Shown one piece after another: positions 56,004 to 63,985 of a DNA stretch of 64,000 nt. The stretch covers positions 145,091 to 209,090 of the forward strand of contig CAMEIX010000002.1 of assembly GCA_945919075.1 (NCBI GenBank), written 5' to 3'. The notes under the pieces were generated by a model. The model was not told the DNA's origin. It saw nothing but the letters and a program-made list of their open reading frames with translations, and ran no database searches. This DNA comes from an uncultured Lachnospiraceae bacterium (GTDB lineage Bacteria > Bacillota > Clostridia > Lachnospirales > Lachnospiraceae). The number at the start of each line of letters is the position of its first letter. The first letter of the stretch is position 1. Both the position numbers and the translations under genes were made by a program.

Positions 56004-56702
56004 ATGTCTGAAAATACAATTTTTCTAAAAAGGTATGATGGTTCGGAAAAAGGCTTTGCAATCAACGAGAAAGAAGTCTGGCGTTACAGCGGTTATTTGG
56101 GACTGCCGAATGCAGATTCTGAATTAAGCAAATTGTTTATGCAATGTGTGGAAGAATTAAAGGGTGGATTTTCTTATAAGGTCTGTTACCGAAGAATGGC
56201 AATCGGGTGGGAAAACGGTATGCCTGTTCTTCCCTTTGCATCCGATTCCAAAGGGCTTGCAAAATGTCTTAAGGGAAGCAGTGAAGTCATCCTCTTTGCG
56301 GCTACCATTGGCCTTACGATTGACAGACTGATTGCAAAATACCAACGTTTATCTGCTACAAAAGCACTTCTGATGCAGGCATATGGTGCAGAGCGTATTG
56401 AATGTCTTTGTGATGTATTCTGTGATGAGATGCAGAACAGGATTCAAGAGGAAAATCTGCGTTGCACACCCAGGTTTTCTCCCGGATATGGAGATTTGCC
56501 GTTAGAGAAGCAAATAGATTTTTTTCAATTGTTGGACTGTAACCGGCAGATTGGAATTTCTCTAAACCAAAGTCTTCTCATGTCCCCGTCCAAATCGGTT
56601 ACGGCTATTATGGGATTGACGGCCTGTCCCACCGGGAAAGCCAAACATAAGTGCGAAATGTGCAATAATATTACCTGCGCATACCGAAACGATAATCGAT
56701 AA
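56004..56702 (+). CDS. Stand-alone MetH activation-domain protein
   Basis: 232 residues. It matches the C-terminal B12-dependent methionine synthase activation domain, which uses SAM to re-methylate cobalamin after oxidation: RMAIGW, VILFAATIGLTIDRLI, AYGAERIECLCDVFCDEMQ, RFSPGYGDLPLEKQ, LLMSPSKSVTAIMGL. The tail ends with four Cys (CPTGKAKHKCEMCNNITC) that may bind metal or a cluster. In enterobacteria this domain is fused to MetH; here the following metH lacks it, so the two proteins should act in trans. Confidence 0.9.
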   Translation: MSENTIFLKRYDGSEKGFAINEKEVWRYSGYLGLPNADSELSKLFMQCVEELKGGFSYKVCYRRMAIGWENGMPVLPFASDSKGLAKCLKGSSEVILFAATIGLTIDRLIAKYQRLSATKALLMQAYGAERIECLCDVFCDEMQNRIQEENLRCTPRFSPGYGDLPLEKQIDFFQLLDCNRQIGISLNQSLLMSPSKSVTAIMGLTACPTGKAKHKCEMCNNITCAYRNDNR

Positions 56703-56713
56703 CAGAGGTTTTT

Positions 56714-59131
56714 ATGAACGTATTAGAATACTTAAAAAATAATTTAGTATATTTGGATGGCGGGATGGGTACGCTTTTGCAAAAAAGAGGCTTAAGACCC
56801 GGAGAACTTCCGGAAAGATGGAACCTGCTTCATCCGGAAGTCATTGTGGAAATACAAAAAAACTACTATGATGCCGGTTCCAATATTGTCTGTACCAATA
56901 CCTTTGGGGCAAACACTCTGAAATTTGAAGAAGAGGAATTGGACAAATTAATTAAAGCAGCCATCGAAAATGCAAAAAAAGCCAGAGACTTAAGCAGTGG
57001 ATTGCAGGAAAAGTTTGTGGCTCTTGATATCGGGCCAATCGGTAGATTATTAAAGCCCTATGGAGATTTTGATTTTGAAGAAGCAGTAGCAGTTTATGCC
57101 AAAACGGTACAGATTGGTGTTAAATATGGTGTGGATCTTATTTTTATTGAGACCATGAACGATAGTTTCGATACCAAAGCTGCTTTGCTTGCGGCAAAGG
57201 AAAATTGCAATCTTCCGGTTTTTGTTTCCAATGCTTACGGGGAGGATGGAAAATTAATGACAGGTGCCACCCCTGCCGCTATGGTTGCCATGCTGGAAGG
57301 CATGCATGCGGATGCAATCGGTGCGAACTGTTCTTTAGGACCGAAACAGTTGAAACAGGTAGTGGAGGAATATTTGGAGTATGCCTCCGTACCGGTGCTG
57401 TTAAAACCCAATGCCGGACTTCCCAGAAGTGAGGAAGGAAAAACGGTTTATGATGTATATCCGGATGAGTTTTCGGATGATTTATCGGATTATGTGCAAA
57501 AAGGGGTACGTATTGTTGGCGGATGTTGCGGAACAACTCCGGATTATATACAGGCGACCGTTGAAAAGACGAAGGATGAAAATCCCCGGGAAACAGAAAA
57601 GAAAAACAGAACCCTGATCAGTTCCTATACACATGTCGTGGAATTTAAGGATTCTCCTGTGCTTATAGGAGAACGCATCAATCCTACCGGTAAAAAGCGT
57701 TTTAAGGAAGCACTGAGAAACAACGATATCGATTATATCTTAGGAGAAGGTCTCAAACAGCAGGAAAAAGGATGTCATGTTCTGGATGTGAATGTGGGGC
57801 TTCCGGAAATTGATGAAGCTGCCATGCTCGCAAAGGTATGCTATGAACTGCAGGCAATCATTGATTTGCCTCTTCAAATTGACACAACGGATGTAAAAGC
57901 CATGGAACTTGCCCTTCGCCGTTACAACGGTAAAGCTATGATTAATTCCGTAAACGGCAAAGAAGAGGTTATGCGTGAAATCTTTCCGCTTGTAAAAAAA
58001 TATGGGGGACTTGTGGTCTGCCTTACTCTGGACGAAGACGGAATTCCGGAAACGGCTGAAAAAAGAGTCGAAATTGCAGGGAAAATCATTTCCGTAGCAG
58101 AAGAGTATGGGATTGAAAGGAAGGATCTTATTTTTGACACTCTGGCGATGACCGTCAGTGCCGATAAAAATGCCGCACTTGCAACATTATATGCACTGGA
58201 TACCATCAGGCATGAACTGGGCTGTCATACCAGCCTTGGAGTATCCAATGTCTCTTTCGGACTGCCTAACCGTGAAATAATTACAGCTGCATTTTTTACC
58301 TGTGCAATGGAAAGAGGGCTTTCCGCTGCAATTATGAACCCAAATTCAGGTGAAATGATGAAAAGTTACTATGCATTCCGTGCCCTGCATGGTATTGATG
58401 ATAATTGCACGGATTACATGGAGCATATTGCAGAGTATGCATGCAATGTACCTGAGGGGACTATAGCCCCCGTTTTGAAAGATACCAAAAAGAATTTGGA
58501 ATTTGGAAGTGAATTACAGAGAGCTATCGTTAAGGGGCTAAAAGAACAGGCAGCAAATCTCACTGTGGAAATGTTAAAGAATACGGAAGCACTGGAGATT
58601 GTTTCGGGTCAGATTATACCTGCACTTGATATTGTAGGAAAAGGGTTTGAAGAAAAGACCATGTTCCTGCCCCAGCTTCTTATGAGTGCAGAGGCTTCCC
58701 AGTGTGCCTTTGAACAGATTAAGAAGAAAATGAAAGAAAATTCCACCGAGTCCGTAAGTCGTGGAAAATTTGTCATAGCAACAGTGCACGGAGATATCCA
58801 TGACATCGGGAAGAATATCGTAAAACTGATTCTGGAAAACTACGGTTTTGATGTGGTGGATTTAGGAAAAGATGTGCCGCCAGAAACGGTTGCAGAAGCG
58901 GTAGTCCGGGAACATGTGCCCTTAGTGGGATTAAGTGCCCTTATGACTACTACAGTACCTGCAATGGAAGCAACCATTAAATTATTGCGAAAAGAGGCAC
59001 CCTGGGCTAAAGTGGTAGTAGGAGGTGCGGTGCTTACGCAGGAATATGCGGACAGCATCGGTGCGGATTTTTATGCAAAAGATGCAATGGCCACCGTTCG
59101 CTATGCAATAAAAGAAACCGAAAACAAATAG
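56714..59131 (+). CDS. metH: Cobalamin-dependent methionine synthase, lacking the activation domain
   Basis: 805 residues versus about 1,200 for the full enzyme. Domains: homocysteine-binding barrel (about 1-290; zinc ligands in NCSLG and GGCCGTTPDY), pterin-binding barrel (about 310-590; VLIGERINPTGKKRFKEAL), B12 cap (about 600-690) and B12-binding Rossmann domain (ATVHGDIHDIGKNIVKLIL with the axial His, VVGGAVLTQEYADSIGADFY). The fourth, reactivation domain is encoded by the preceding gene. It transfers methyl from methyl-THF to homocysteine. Confidence 0.96.
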   Translation: MNVLEYLKNNLVYLDGGMGTLLQKRGLRPGELPERWNLLHPEVIVEIQKNYYDAGSNIVCTNTFGANTLKFEEEELDKLIKAAIENAKKARDLSSGLQEKFVALDIGPIGRLLKPYGDFDFEEAVAVYAKTVQIGVKYGVDLIFIETMNDSFDTKAALLAAKENCNLPVFVSNAYGEDGKLMTGATPAAMVAMLEGMHADAIGANCSLGPKQLKQVVEEYLEYASVPVLLKPNAGLPRSEEGKTVYDVYPDEFSDDLSDYVQKGVRIVGGCCGTTPDYIQATVEKTKDENPRETEKKNRTLISSYTHVVEFKDSPVLIGERINPTGKKRFKEALRNNDIDYILGEGLKQQEKGCHVLDVNVGLPEIDEAAMLAKVCYELQAIIDLPLQIDTTDVKAMELALRRYNGKAMINSVNGKEEVMREIFPLVKKYGGLVVCLTLDEDGIPETAEKRVEIAGKIISVAEEYGIERKDLIFDTLAMTVSADKNAALATLYALDTIRHELGCHTSLGVSNVSFGLPNREIITAAFFTCAMERGLSAAIMNPNSGEMMKSYYAFRALHGIDDNCTDYMEHIAEYACNVPEGTIAPVLKDTKKNLEFGSELQRAIVKGLKEQAANLTVEMLKNTEALEIVSGQIIPALDIVGKGFEEKTMFLPQLLMSAEASQCAFEQIKKKMKENSTESVSRGKFVIATVHGDIHDIGKNIVKLILENYGFDVVDLGKDVPPETVAEAVVREHVPLVGLSALMTTTVPAMEATIKLLRKEAPWAKVVVGGAVLTQEYADSIGADFYAKDAMATVRYAIKETENK

Positions 59132-59149
59132 TATTTACGGAGGTTATGA

Positions 59150-59719
59150 ATGGTCGGTGAAAAAATTGTAAGTGGCTATTCCTTCCAAAACCTTGATGAT
59201 GCCAATCTTGCAAGACAGGAACTGAAAAAGATTGAATATATAGAAGCAAGGTTGGACTATCAGAATCCTGCCATGGTCTTAAAGGTATATGAAAAAGCGG
59301 TGAATGAAAATCTCTTCAGGACACCGGTGGGATATGAATTCATGAAAAAACTCTATGATTATCTGCGGATTCATATGGGGGATGCAGATTTAATGCCTGT
59401 TCCATTACAGCAGCCCTTTGCTTTTCGTATGAGAAACAGTTATAGTACCACTCCCAAGCGGGTAAGTGCAGGGACAAAGAAAAAGCAATGGCCGGTCATT
59501 TCTGTGATTTTGAACATTATTCTGGTTATGGCTGTCATAGGAATGTTTATTATCGCTGTTACAGGGGATAATCCCAATATATTGAATTATGAGAAAGCAC
59601 TGACCAACAGATATGCATCCTGGGAACAGGAAATTTCGCAAAGAGAAAAAGCAGTTAAAGAAAAGGAACGTGCTTTACTTAAGGAATCCGATGAGGTAGA
59701 AAGTGGAAGAACAGAGTAG
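59150..59719 (+). CDS. Small membrane protein of unknown function
   Basis: 189 residues. A soluble N-terminal part (about 1-100) begins VSGYSFQNLDDANLARQELK, a single membrane segment lies at about 115-140 (SVILNIILVMAVIGMFIIAV), and the C-terminus (150-185) is a charged helix, likely coiled coil (EQEISQREKAVKEKERALLK). I do not recognise the family. GGAGG precedes the ATG. It overlaps hflX by 17 bases, so it is translated together with that GTPase; whether it anchors or regulates it is open. Confidence 0.7.
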   Translation: MVGEKIVSGYSFQNLDDANLARQELKKIEYIEARLDYQNPAMVLKVYEKAVNENLFRTPVGYEFMKKLYDYLRIHMGDADLMPVPLQQPFAFRMRNSYSTTPKRVSAGTKKKQWPVISVILNIILVMAVIGMFIIAVTGDNPNILNYEKALTNRYASWEQEISQREKAVKEKERALLKESDEVESGRTE

Positions 59720-60971
59720 GGAAAAGGTATTTCTGGTTGGCGTGGACACCGGGGCAGAGGAGGATTATGATGTCTGTATGGAGGAACTTGCCAATCTTGC
59801 AGAAGCATGTTTTATGCAGGTTGTAGGTTTCATGACGCAGAAAATGGAAGCGGTAAATAAAGCCTTGTATATCGGAAGCGGAAAGGTGGAAGAGTTAAAG
59901 CAGGCCATTTGCCATACGGAGGCGTCCCTGGTTATTTTTGAAGACAGTCTGAGTCCTTCTCAATTAAGAAATCTGCAAAATGAATTAAAAACGCCGGTTA
60001 TGGACCGAACCAATCTTATATTGGATATTTTCGCAAACAGAGCCAAGACCAGGGAGGCTAAATTACAGGTTGAGATTGCCCGACTGAAATATCTGCTGCC
60101 GAGACTTGTGGGCTTGCATGATGCCTTAAGCAGGCAGGGTGGTGCCAGCGGCAATATGAGTAACAAAGGTGCCGGAGAGAAAAAACTGGAACTGGACCGC
60201 AGAAAAATTGAACATCGGATCACGGAATTAAATAAGGAATTGGAAACAGTTTCCACAGAACGCAGAACCCAGCGCAAGAGAAGACGCAATTCCGGAATAC
60301 CTCAGGTTTCACTTGCAGGCTACACCAATGCAGGGAAATCCACTCTCCTCAATGCCATGGTAGAATTGTATAACGGGGAAGAAGAAAAGAAGGTGTTGGA
60401 AAAGGACATGCTGTTTGCAACACTGGAAACTTCGGTACGTCGAATTGATGATAAAAGACAAAGGCCTTTTTATCTGGCGGATACGGTCGGATTTATCCAT
60501 AAACTGCCCCATGGTCTGGTAAAGGCCTTTCGGTCTACTTTGGAGGAAATAAAAGACTCCGATTTGATTTTACAGGTAGTGGATTTTTCTGATGTAAATT
60601 ACAAGAAGCATATGGAAACAACCAGCCAGACGCTGAAGGAACTGGAAGCCGGCGAAGTTCCCATGATCCTTGTTTACAATAAGGCCGATGTGTGCATGAC
60701 AGATTTGCCGAAAGTAATGGGGAACAGGATTTATATTTCTGCCAAAGAGAAAATCGGGATTGAAGAATTGTATAATCTGATAGAAAAAACTGTTTATGCA
60801 GACCGGCAGAATGTTAAGCTTTTAATTCCCTATACCGAAGGATATTTCGTATCTTATTTTTGTGAAAATGCACAGGTATTTTCCAAAGAATACCTTGAAA
60901 ACGGTATTTTACTTGAGGTAAAATGCAGTCCGGGGGATATAAATAAGTTTTCCCGGTTTATATTAAAATAG
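59703..60971 (+). CDS. hflX: Ribosome-associated GTPase HflX
   Basis: 422 residues. The N-terminal HflX-specific domain (SLVIFEDSLSPSQLRNLQNE, MDRTNLILDIFANRAKTREA) and a coiled linker are followed by the G domain: G1 AGYTNAGKSTLLN, G3 DTVGFIHKLPH, G4 NKAD. It splits stalled or hibernating ribosomes under stress. The start is GTG 59703 after GATGAGG, nested in the preceding gene. Confidence 0.95.
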   Translation: MEEQSREKVFLVGVDTGAEEDYDVCMEELANLAEACFMQVVGFMTQKMEAVNKALYIGSGKVEELKQAICHTEASLVIFEDSLSPSQLRNLQNELKTPVMDRTNLILDIFANRAKTREAKLQVEIARLKYLLPRLVGLHDALSRQGGASGNMSNKGAGEKKLELDRRKIEHRITELNKELETVSTERRTQRKRRRNSGIPQVSLAGYTNAGKSTLLNAMVELYNGEEEKKVLEKDMLFATLETSVRRIDDKRQRPFYLADTVGFIHKLPHGLVKAFRSTLEEIKDSDLILQVVDFSDVNYKKHMETTSQTLKELEAGEVPMILVYNKADVCMTDLPKVMGNRIYISAKEKIGIEELYNLIEKTVYADRQNVKLLIPYTEGYFVSYFCENAQVFSKEYLENGILLEVKCSPGDINKFSRFILK

Positions 60972-60990
60972 ACTTACGAAGAAAGGACAA

Positions 60991-61716
60991 ATGACAATGA
61001 AGAATTCACGAATGATAGTAATTGCATGTATGTTATGCCTTATTATGTCAGGCTGTGGTTTGCCATACGATCTTACCAAGACACAGGAAGAACAGATTGT
61101 AGAATATGCCGCAGATTTGGTTCTTGCGCATGTTGATAAATATGACAGCCGTCTTGTGGATTTGGAATTGTACAAAGATAATGTAATTTTAAAAGAAGAA
61201 AATAACAAAATGGATGAAGTGGAAGATACCCCCACTATCGATAAAGAAAAGGAGCCTGTGATTGACAGGGAGGATATTACTTCCGGTAATCAGGACAGCG
61301 GTTCTTTGGCAGAACTTCTTTTGCCGGAAGGCTTCTTATTGGATTACCGGGGATATGAATTGGTTAAGTCCTATCCGGAATCAGACAGTGATAATCCTTT
61401 CTTTGCCTATGATGCGGCAGAAGGAAATCTTTTACTCGTCCTGCATTTTGATATGCAGAATAACAGTACGGAAAGTATGGAGATAGATGTGTTTTCCAAA
61501 GCGCCGGTTATCAATGCTGTAATCAATGAAACGCAACGTATCAGCATTACTCCTACAATGTTATTGGATGATTTTACAACATTTGTAGGGACTGTCGGAC
61601 AGGGGGAAAGTATTCCGGTTGTTCTGGTGGCTGAAATTAAGGAAGACATGACAATAAATACAATTGCCATATCAGCATCCGCCGAAGGCGAGCATATCTA
61701 CAACCGCATTCAATAA
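60991..61716 (+). CDS. Lipoprotein of unknown function
   Basis: 241 residues. The signal ends at LIMSGCGLPY (lipobox Cys near 23). An acidic linker (about 75-110) leads to a beta-rich C-terminal domain (NLLLVLHFDMQNNSTESMEI, RISITPTMLLDDFTTFVGTV) that looks immunoglobulin-like, similar to DUF4352/DUF5067-type extracellular domains, without certainty. AAAGGA precedes the start. A strong terminator follows, so it ends the metF-hflX region. Confidence 0.75.
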   Translation: MTMKNSRMIVIACMLCLIMSGCGLPYDLTKTQEEQIVEYAADLVLAHVDKYDSRLVDLELYKDNVILKEENNKMDEVEDTPTIDKEKEPVIDREDITSGNQDSGSLAELLLPEGFLLDYRGYELVKSYPESDSDNPFFAYDAAEGNLLLVLHFDMQNNSTESMEIDVFSKAPVINAVINETQRISITPTMLLDDFTTFVGTVGQGESIPVVLVAEIKEDMTINTIAISASAEGEHIYNRIQ

Positions 61717-61773
61717 TAACTACATTTCATAACGAATACAACATTCCTATTATGGAATTGCTTACCCGGTTAA

Positions 61774-61818
61774 AATCAGCGTTAATTAATGTTTCCAGAA
61801 TTAGCGCTGATTTTTTTT
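61774..61818 (+). terminator. Intrinsic terminator with AATCAGCG/CGCTGATT stem
   Basis: Arms 61774-61787 and 61799-61812 form 14 bp (one G-U) followed by T8. Its outer sequence matches the palindrome cores in 8361-8491. From 61819 to 62045 no gene is visible; the stretch holds repeat R copy 2 and A/T-rich filler. Confidence 0.9.
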
Positions 61819-61898
61819 AGATAAAGGAATTCATAAAGATAACTCGGGATTTGTATCACAATTTTGTCCTAACAAAACAGTAATGTCACCCTCACAGA

Positions 61899-61982
61899 GA
61901 AGTATTGGAACATCGACGGGAAGCCGGGGCATAGGAGGCGAAAGAGAGGGTTTAAACCCCGCGAGGGAAGATATATGCCCCG
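61899..61982 (+). repeat. Dispersed repeat R, copy 2
   Basis: It opens with the same 16 bases GAAGTATTGGAACATC (61899-61914), has the same palindromic GAGGGTTTAAACCCC core (61946-61960) and one unit CGCGAGGGAAGATATATGCC (61960-61979). Copy 1 is at 8951-9068 in the same orientation, with more tandem units. After it the sequence has ATTCGCATTCCGCTGCAC, similar in style to the palindromes at 8.6 kb. Confidence 0.7.
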
Positions 61983-62045
61983 CGGAGCGGAGCCATTCGC
62001 ATTCCGCTGCACTTTACATTTAATGAGCTAAGGAGGAAACTAGAT

Positions 62046-62248
62046 TTGACTGAATTTGAACCGATTGATTGGGTAGAGCTTCTGATGCAGAGTTAATCAA
62101 GAGAGCGAAGTATGGAATCAATTTTGATGTTGGATGTATGATTGATGGTGAATGGATTGAGTCATTATTAAGCAATGATGCAGACGGACAGCGTAACGCC
62201 ATAATACAATACTTTATTGAATACTACTGTTTATATTTGGATGAATAG
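62046..62248 (+). pseudogene. Small acidic CDS, probably frameshifted
   Basis: A good AGGAGG (62031-62036) precedes TTG 62046, which opens TEFEPIDWVE and runs into a stop at 62094. From base 62078 another frame (-1) continues without stops to 62248: ASDAELIKRAKYGIN, FDVGCMIDGEWIESLLSND, NAIIQYFIEYYCLYLDE. Read together, the two frames give one acidic protein of about 67 residues. An undamaged gene starting at TTG 62069 is possible but lacks a ribosome site. The family is not recognised; the location before a DUF2185-like gene suggests an accessory cassette. Confidence 0.45.
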
Positions 62249-62286
62249 ATAGATTCCGTTTTTACCGTTTATGAGGAGGAATAAAA

Positions 62287-62553
62287 ATGGATTTCCCATT
62301 TGAAGATGCACCTAACACAGCTTGTATTGTGTGTAGACATGTAATGGATAAAGAAAAAGCAATAACATATATATCACATGATGCTGATGATGGAATGTGG
62401 CAATTCTTATGTGATGAAGAGCATACTGAAGAAGATGCTCGAATTATATCATTATATTCTGCGTATATGATGGATCAGAGTATAGGACAAGTATTTGATA
62501 TGCCATGCGGTTGTTATATACAAAGAAAAAATGGCGAAGATAACTGGAAATGA
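62287..62553 (+). CDS. DUF2185-like small protein
   Basis: 88 residues. NTACIVCRHVMDKEKAITYI, DDGMWQFLCDEEH and the closing MPCGCYIQRK resemble the DUF2185/Imm33-like group, small cytosolic proteins found as toxin-immunity-like or stand-alone genes. No catalytic function is known. AGGAGG lies 8 bases before the ATG. The assignment is from pattern memory and needs a profile search. It sits in the accessory stretch with an acetyltransferase downstream. Confidence 0.55.
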   Translation: MDFPFEDAPNTACIVCRHVMDKEKAITYISHDADDGMWQFLCDEEHTEEDARIISLYSAYMMDQSIGQVFDMPCGCYIQRKNGEDNWK

Positions 62554-62626
62554 TATTTAATTGATTTCTTAATGACAACTTCCAGCTTATAGAACCGGTA
62601 AATTAAAATTTAGTGAGGGTAATTAT

Positions 62627-63061
62627 ATGATAAAATCTGCGACAAAAAGTGAAGCAAGGATATTAGCTGAGTTAGCAATCCAAATATGGGACGATAACAC
62701 AGTAATGGAGTTGGAAAAAGAATTTGCGGACCTTACTCAAAGTGACAAAGCAGTTTGCTTTATTAAATATGTGGAAAATATTGCGGTAGGATTTGCACAA
62801 TGTCAGATTAGAACAGATTATGTGGAAGGTACTGAAACTTCTCCTGTGGGTTATTTGGAAGGAATATTTATCGTTGAAACATATAGACATAACGGATATG
62901 CAAAAGAACTACTTAAGGAGTGCGAAAAATGGGCAAAAGATAAGAAGTGCTCTGAATTTGCAAGTGACTGTGAGTTGGACAATATTGATAGCTTAAGATT
63001 TCACATGGCTATGGGATTTGCGGAAACGAATCGAATAATTTGTTTCAAAAAGAATATATAA
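62627..63061 (+). CDS. AAC(6')-I-like aminoglycoside acetyltransferase (GNAT)
   Basis: 144 residues, full-length GNAT. The acetyl-CoA loop is YRHNGYAKELLKECEKWAK, and the stretches ETSPVGYLEGIFIVE, SEFASDCELDN and FHMAMGFAET closely follow the small AAC(6')-I enzymes of the Acinetobacter AAC(6')-Ig type, which acetylate the 6'-amino group of aminoglycosides. Activity is inferred from similarity only; relatives exist that act on other amines. GAGGG precedes the ATG. It lies between repeat R copy 2 and repeat T copy 2 in an AT-rich accessory stretch, which suggests acquisition. Confidence 0.8.
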   Translation: MIKSATKSEARILAELAIQIWDDNTVMELEKEFADLTQSDKAVCFIKYVENIAVGFAQCQIRTDYVEGTETSPVGYLEGIFIVETYRHNGYAKELLKECEKWAKDKKCSEFASDCELDNIDSLRFHMAMGFAETNRIICFKKNI

Positions 63062-63077
63062 AGAATTACGAATAAGA

Positions 63078-63098
63078 ATTGACCGGGCTCTTTGGAGC
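63078..63098 (+). repeat. Short dispersed repeat T, copy 2
   Basis: 19 of 21 bases are identical to 8288-8308 and the GCTC-4-GAGC mini-hairpin is kept. It is 16 bases after the acetyltransferase stop. Sequence from 63099 to the pnuC start has no gene. Confidence 0.5.
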
Positions 63099-63165
63099 AA
63101 TGGATGCTTCTTCTACGAAGGGTAAGAAGATGAGGGCTGCAGGAATAGATTTAAGGAGCATTAAA

Positions 63166-63867
63166 ATGAAGAATCCAATTCAAAGTTTATCCAAAAAGGA
63201 ATGGGCTATTTGGATAGGTTCATTGCTTATAGTTACAATTTCAAATATGGTATCAGGTGACTTAGATTTTTTGACATTGTTAGCAGCATTAGTTGGTGTT
63301 ACATCATTGATTTTTGCAGCAAAAGGTAATATATGGGCACAGGTTCTGATGGTTGTATTTAGTATTCTTTATGGCATTATTTCCTGGCGTTTTCGATATT
63401 GGGGAGAAATGATTACCTATTTAGGAATGACTATGCCCATGGCTATATGGTCAACAATTACATGGATTAAGAATCCGTCTAAAGAAAATGGGAATGTAGT
63501 AGCAATTCAAAAACTAAATTGCAAGCACATCATCGCACTTTTCTTTTCTTGCTTGGCAGTTACTATAGGATTCTATTTCCTGTTGCGGATAATGAATACG
63601 CCTAATATTATATTCAGTACAATTTCCATAACGACAAGTTTTCTCGCAGCGGCGCTGACGATGCTTCGCTCATCATATTACGCATTGGGATATGCATCAA
63701 ATGATATTGTGCTGATTATACTTTGGATTTTAGCGTCAAAGGAAAATCCTATATATATTCCGGTAGTGGTTAATTTTACCATATTCTTTTTTAATGATAT
63801 GTATGGATTTTTCAGTTGGAGAAAAAGAGAGAAAAATGTATTCAAAAAAGTACAATTTAATAGTTGA
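63166..63867 (+). CDS. pnuC: PnuC-family nicotinamide/nucleoside transporter
   Basis: 233 residues, seven or eight membrane segments. The pattern LLAALVGVTSLIFAAKGNIW, the Trp-rich middle (WGEMITYLGMTMPMAIWSTI) and the end NDMYGFFSWRKRE match PnuC facilitators, which take up nicotinamide riboside or related vitamins that are then trapped by phosphorylation. AAGGAG (63153-63158) selects ATG 63166; a start at 63079 would translate repeat T. No NAD-pathway gene is adjacent within the window. Confidence 0.85.
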   Translation: MKNPIQSLSKKEWAIWIGSLLIVTISNMVSGDLDFLTLLAALVGVTSLIFAAKGNIWAQVLMVVFSILYGIISWRFRYWGEMITYLGMTMPMAIWSTITWIKNPSKENGNVVAIQKLNCKHIIALFFSCLAVTIGFYFLLRIMNTPNIIFSTISITTSFLAAALTMLRSSYYALGYASNDIVLIILWILASKENPIYIPVVVNFTIFFFNDMYGFFSWRKREKNVFKKVQFNS

Positions 63868-63892
63868 CATCCGCTAATAAGGATGTTATACT
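63864..63892 (+). promoter_or_regulatory. Strong promoter after pnuC
   Basis: TTGACA (63864-63869), 17 bases, TATACT (63887-63892). The -35 box overlaps the pnuC stop. The transcribed gene lies beyond the window. Confidence 0.7.
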
Positions 63893-63956
63893 CACATTCG
63901 TTGTGTGTCAGCAGATTTTGACAAAAGTAGCAAAATAAAAATGTCGAAAAAAGTTA

Positions 63957-63985
63957 TTGACAAACAAAAACATACATGCTATTCT
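63957..63985 (+). promoter_or_regulatory. Strong promoter at the right edge, dyad over the -10 box
   Basis: TTGACA (63957-63962), 17 bases, TATTCT (63980-63985). CATACA (63971-63976) and TGTATG (63985-63990) form an inverted repeat that covers the -10 box. The window ends in GCGGCC, compatible with the start of a tRNA-Leu type gene, but that is a guess. Confidence 0.7.

Noticed and set aside
63079..63165. Upstream extension of the pnuC reading frame
   Set aside because: The extension translates repeat T, whereas AAGGAG sits 7 bases before ATG 63166.
63918..63923. A third TTGACA near the right edge
   Set aside because: No -10 hexamer is found 16-18 bases downstream.
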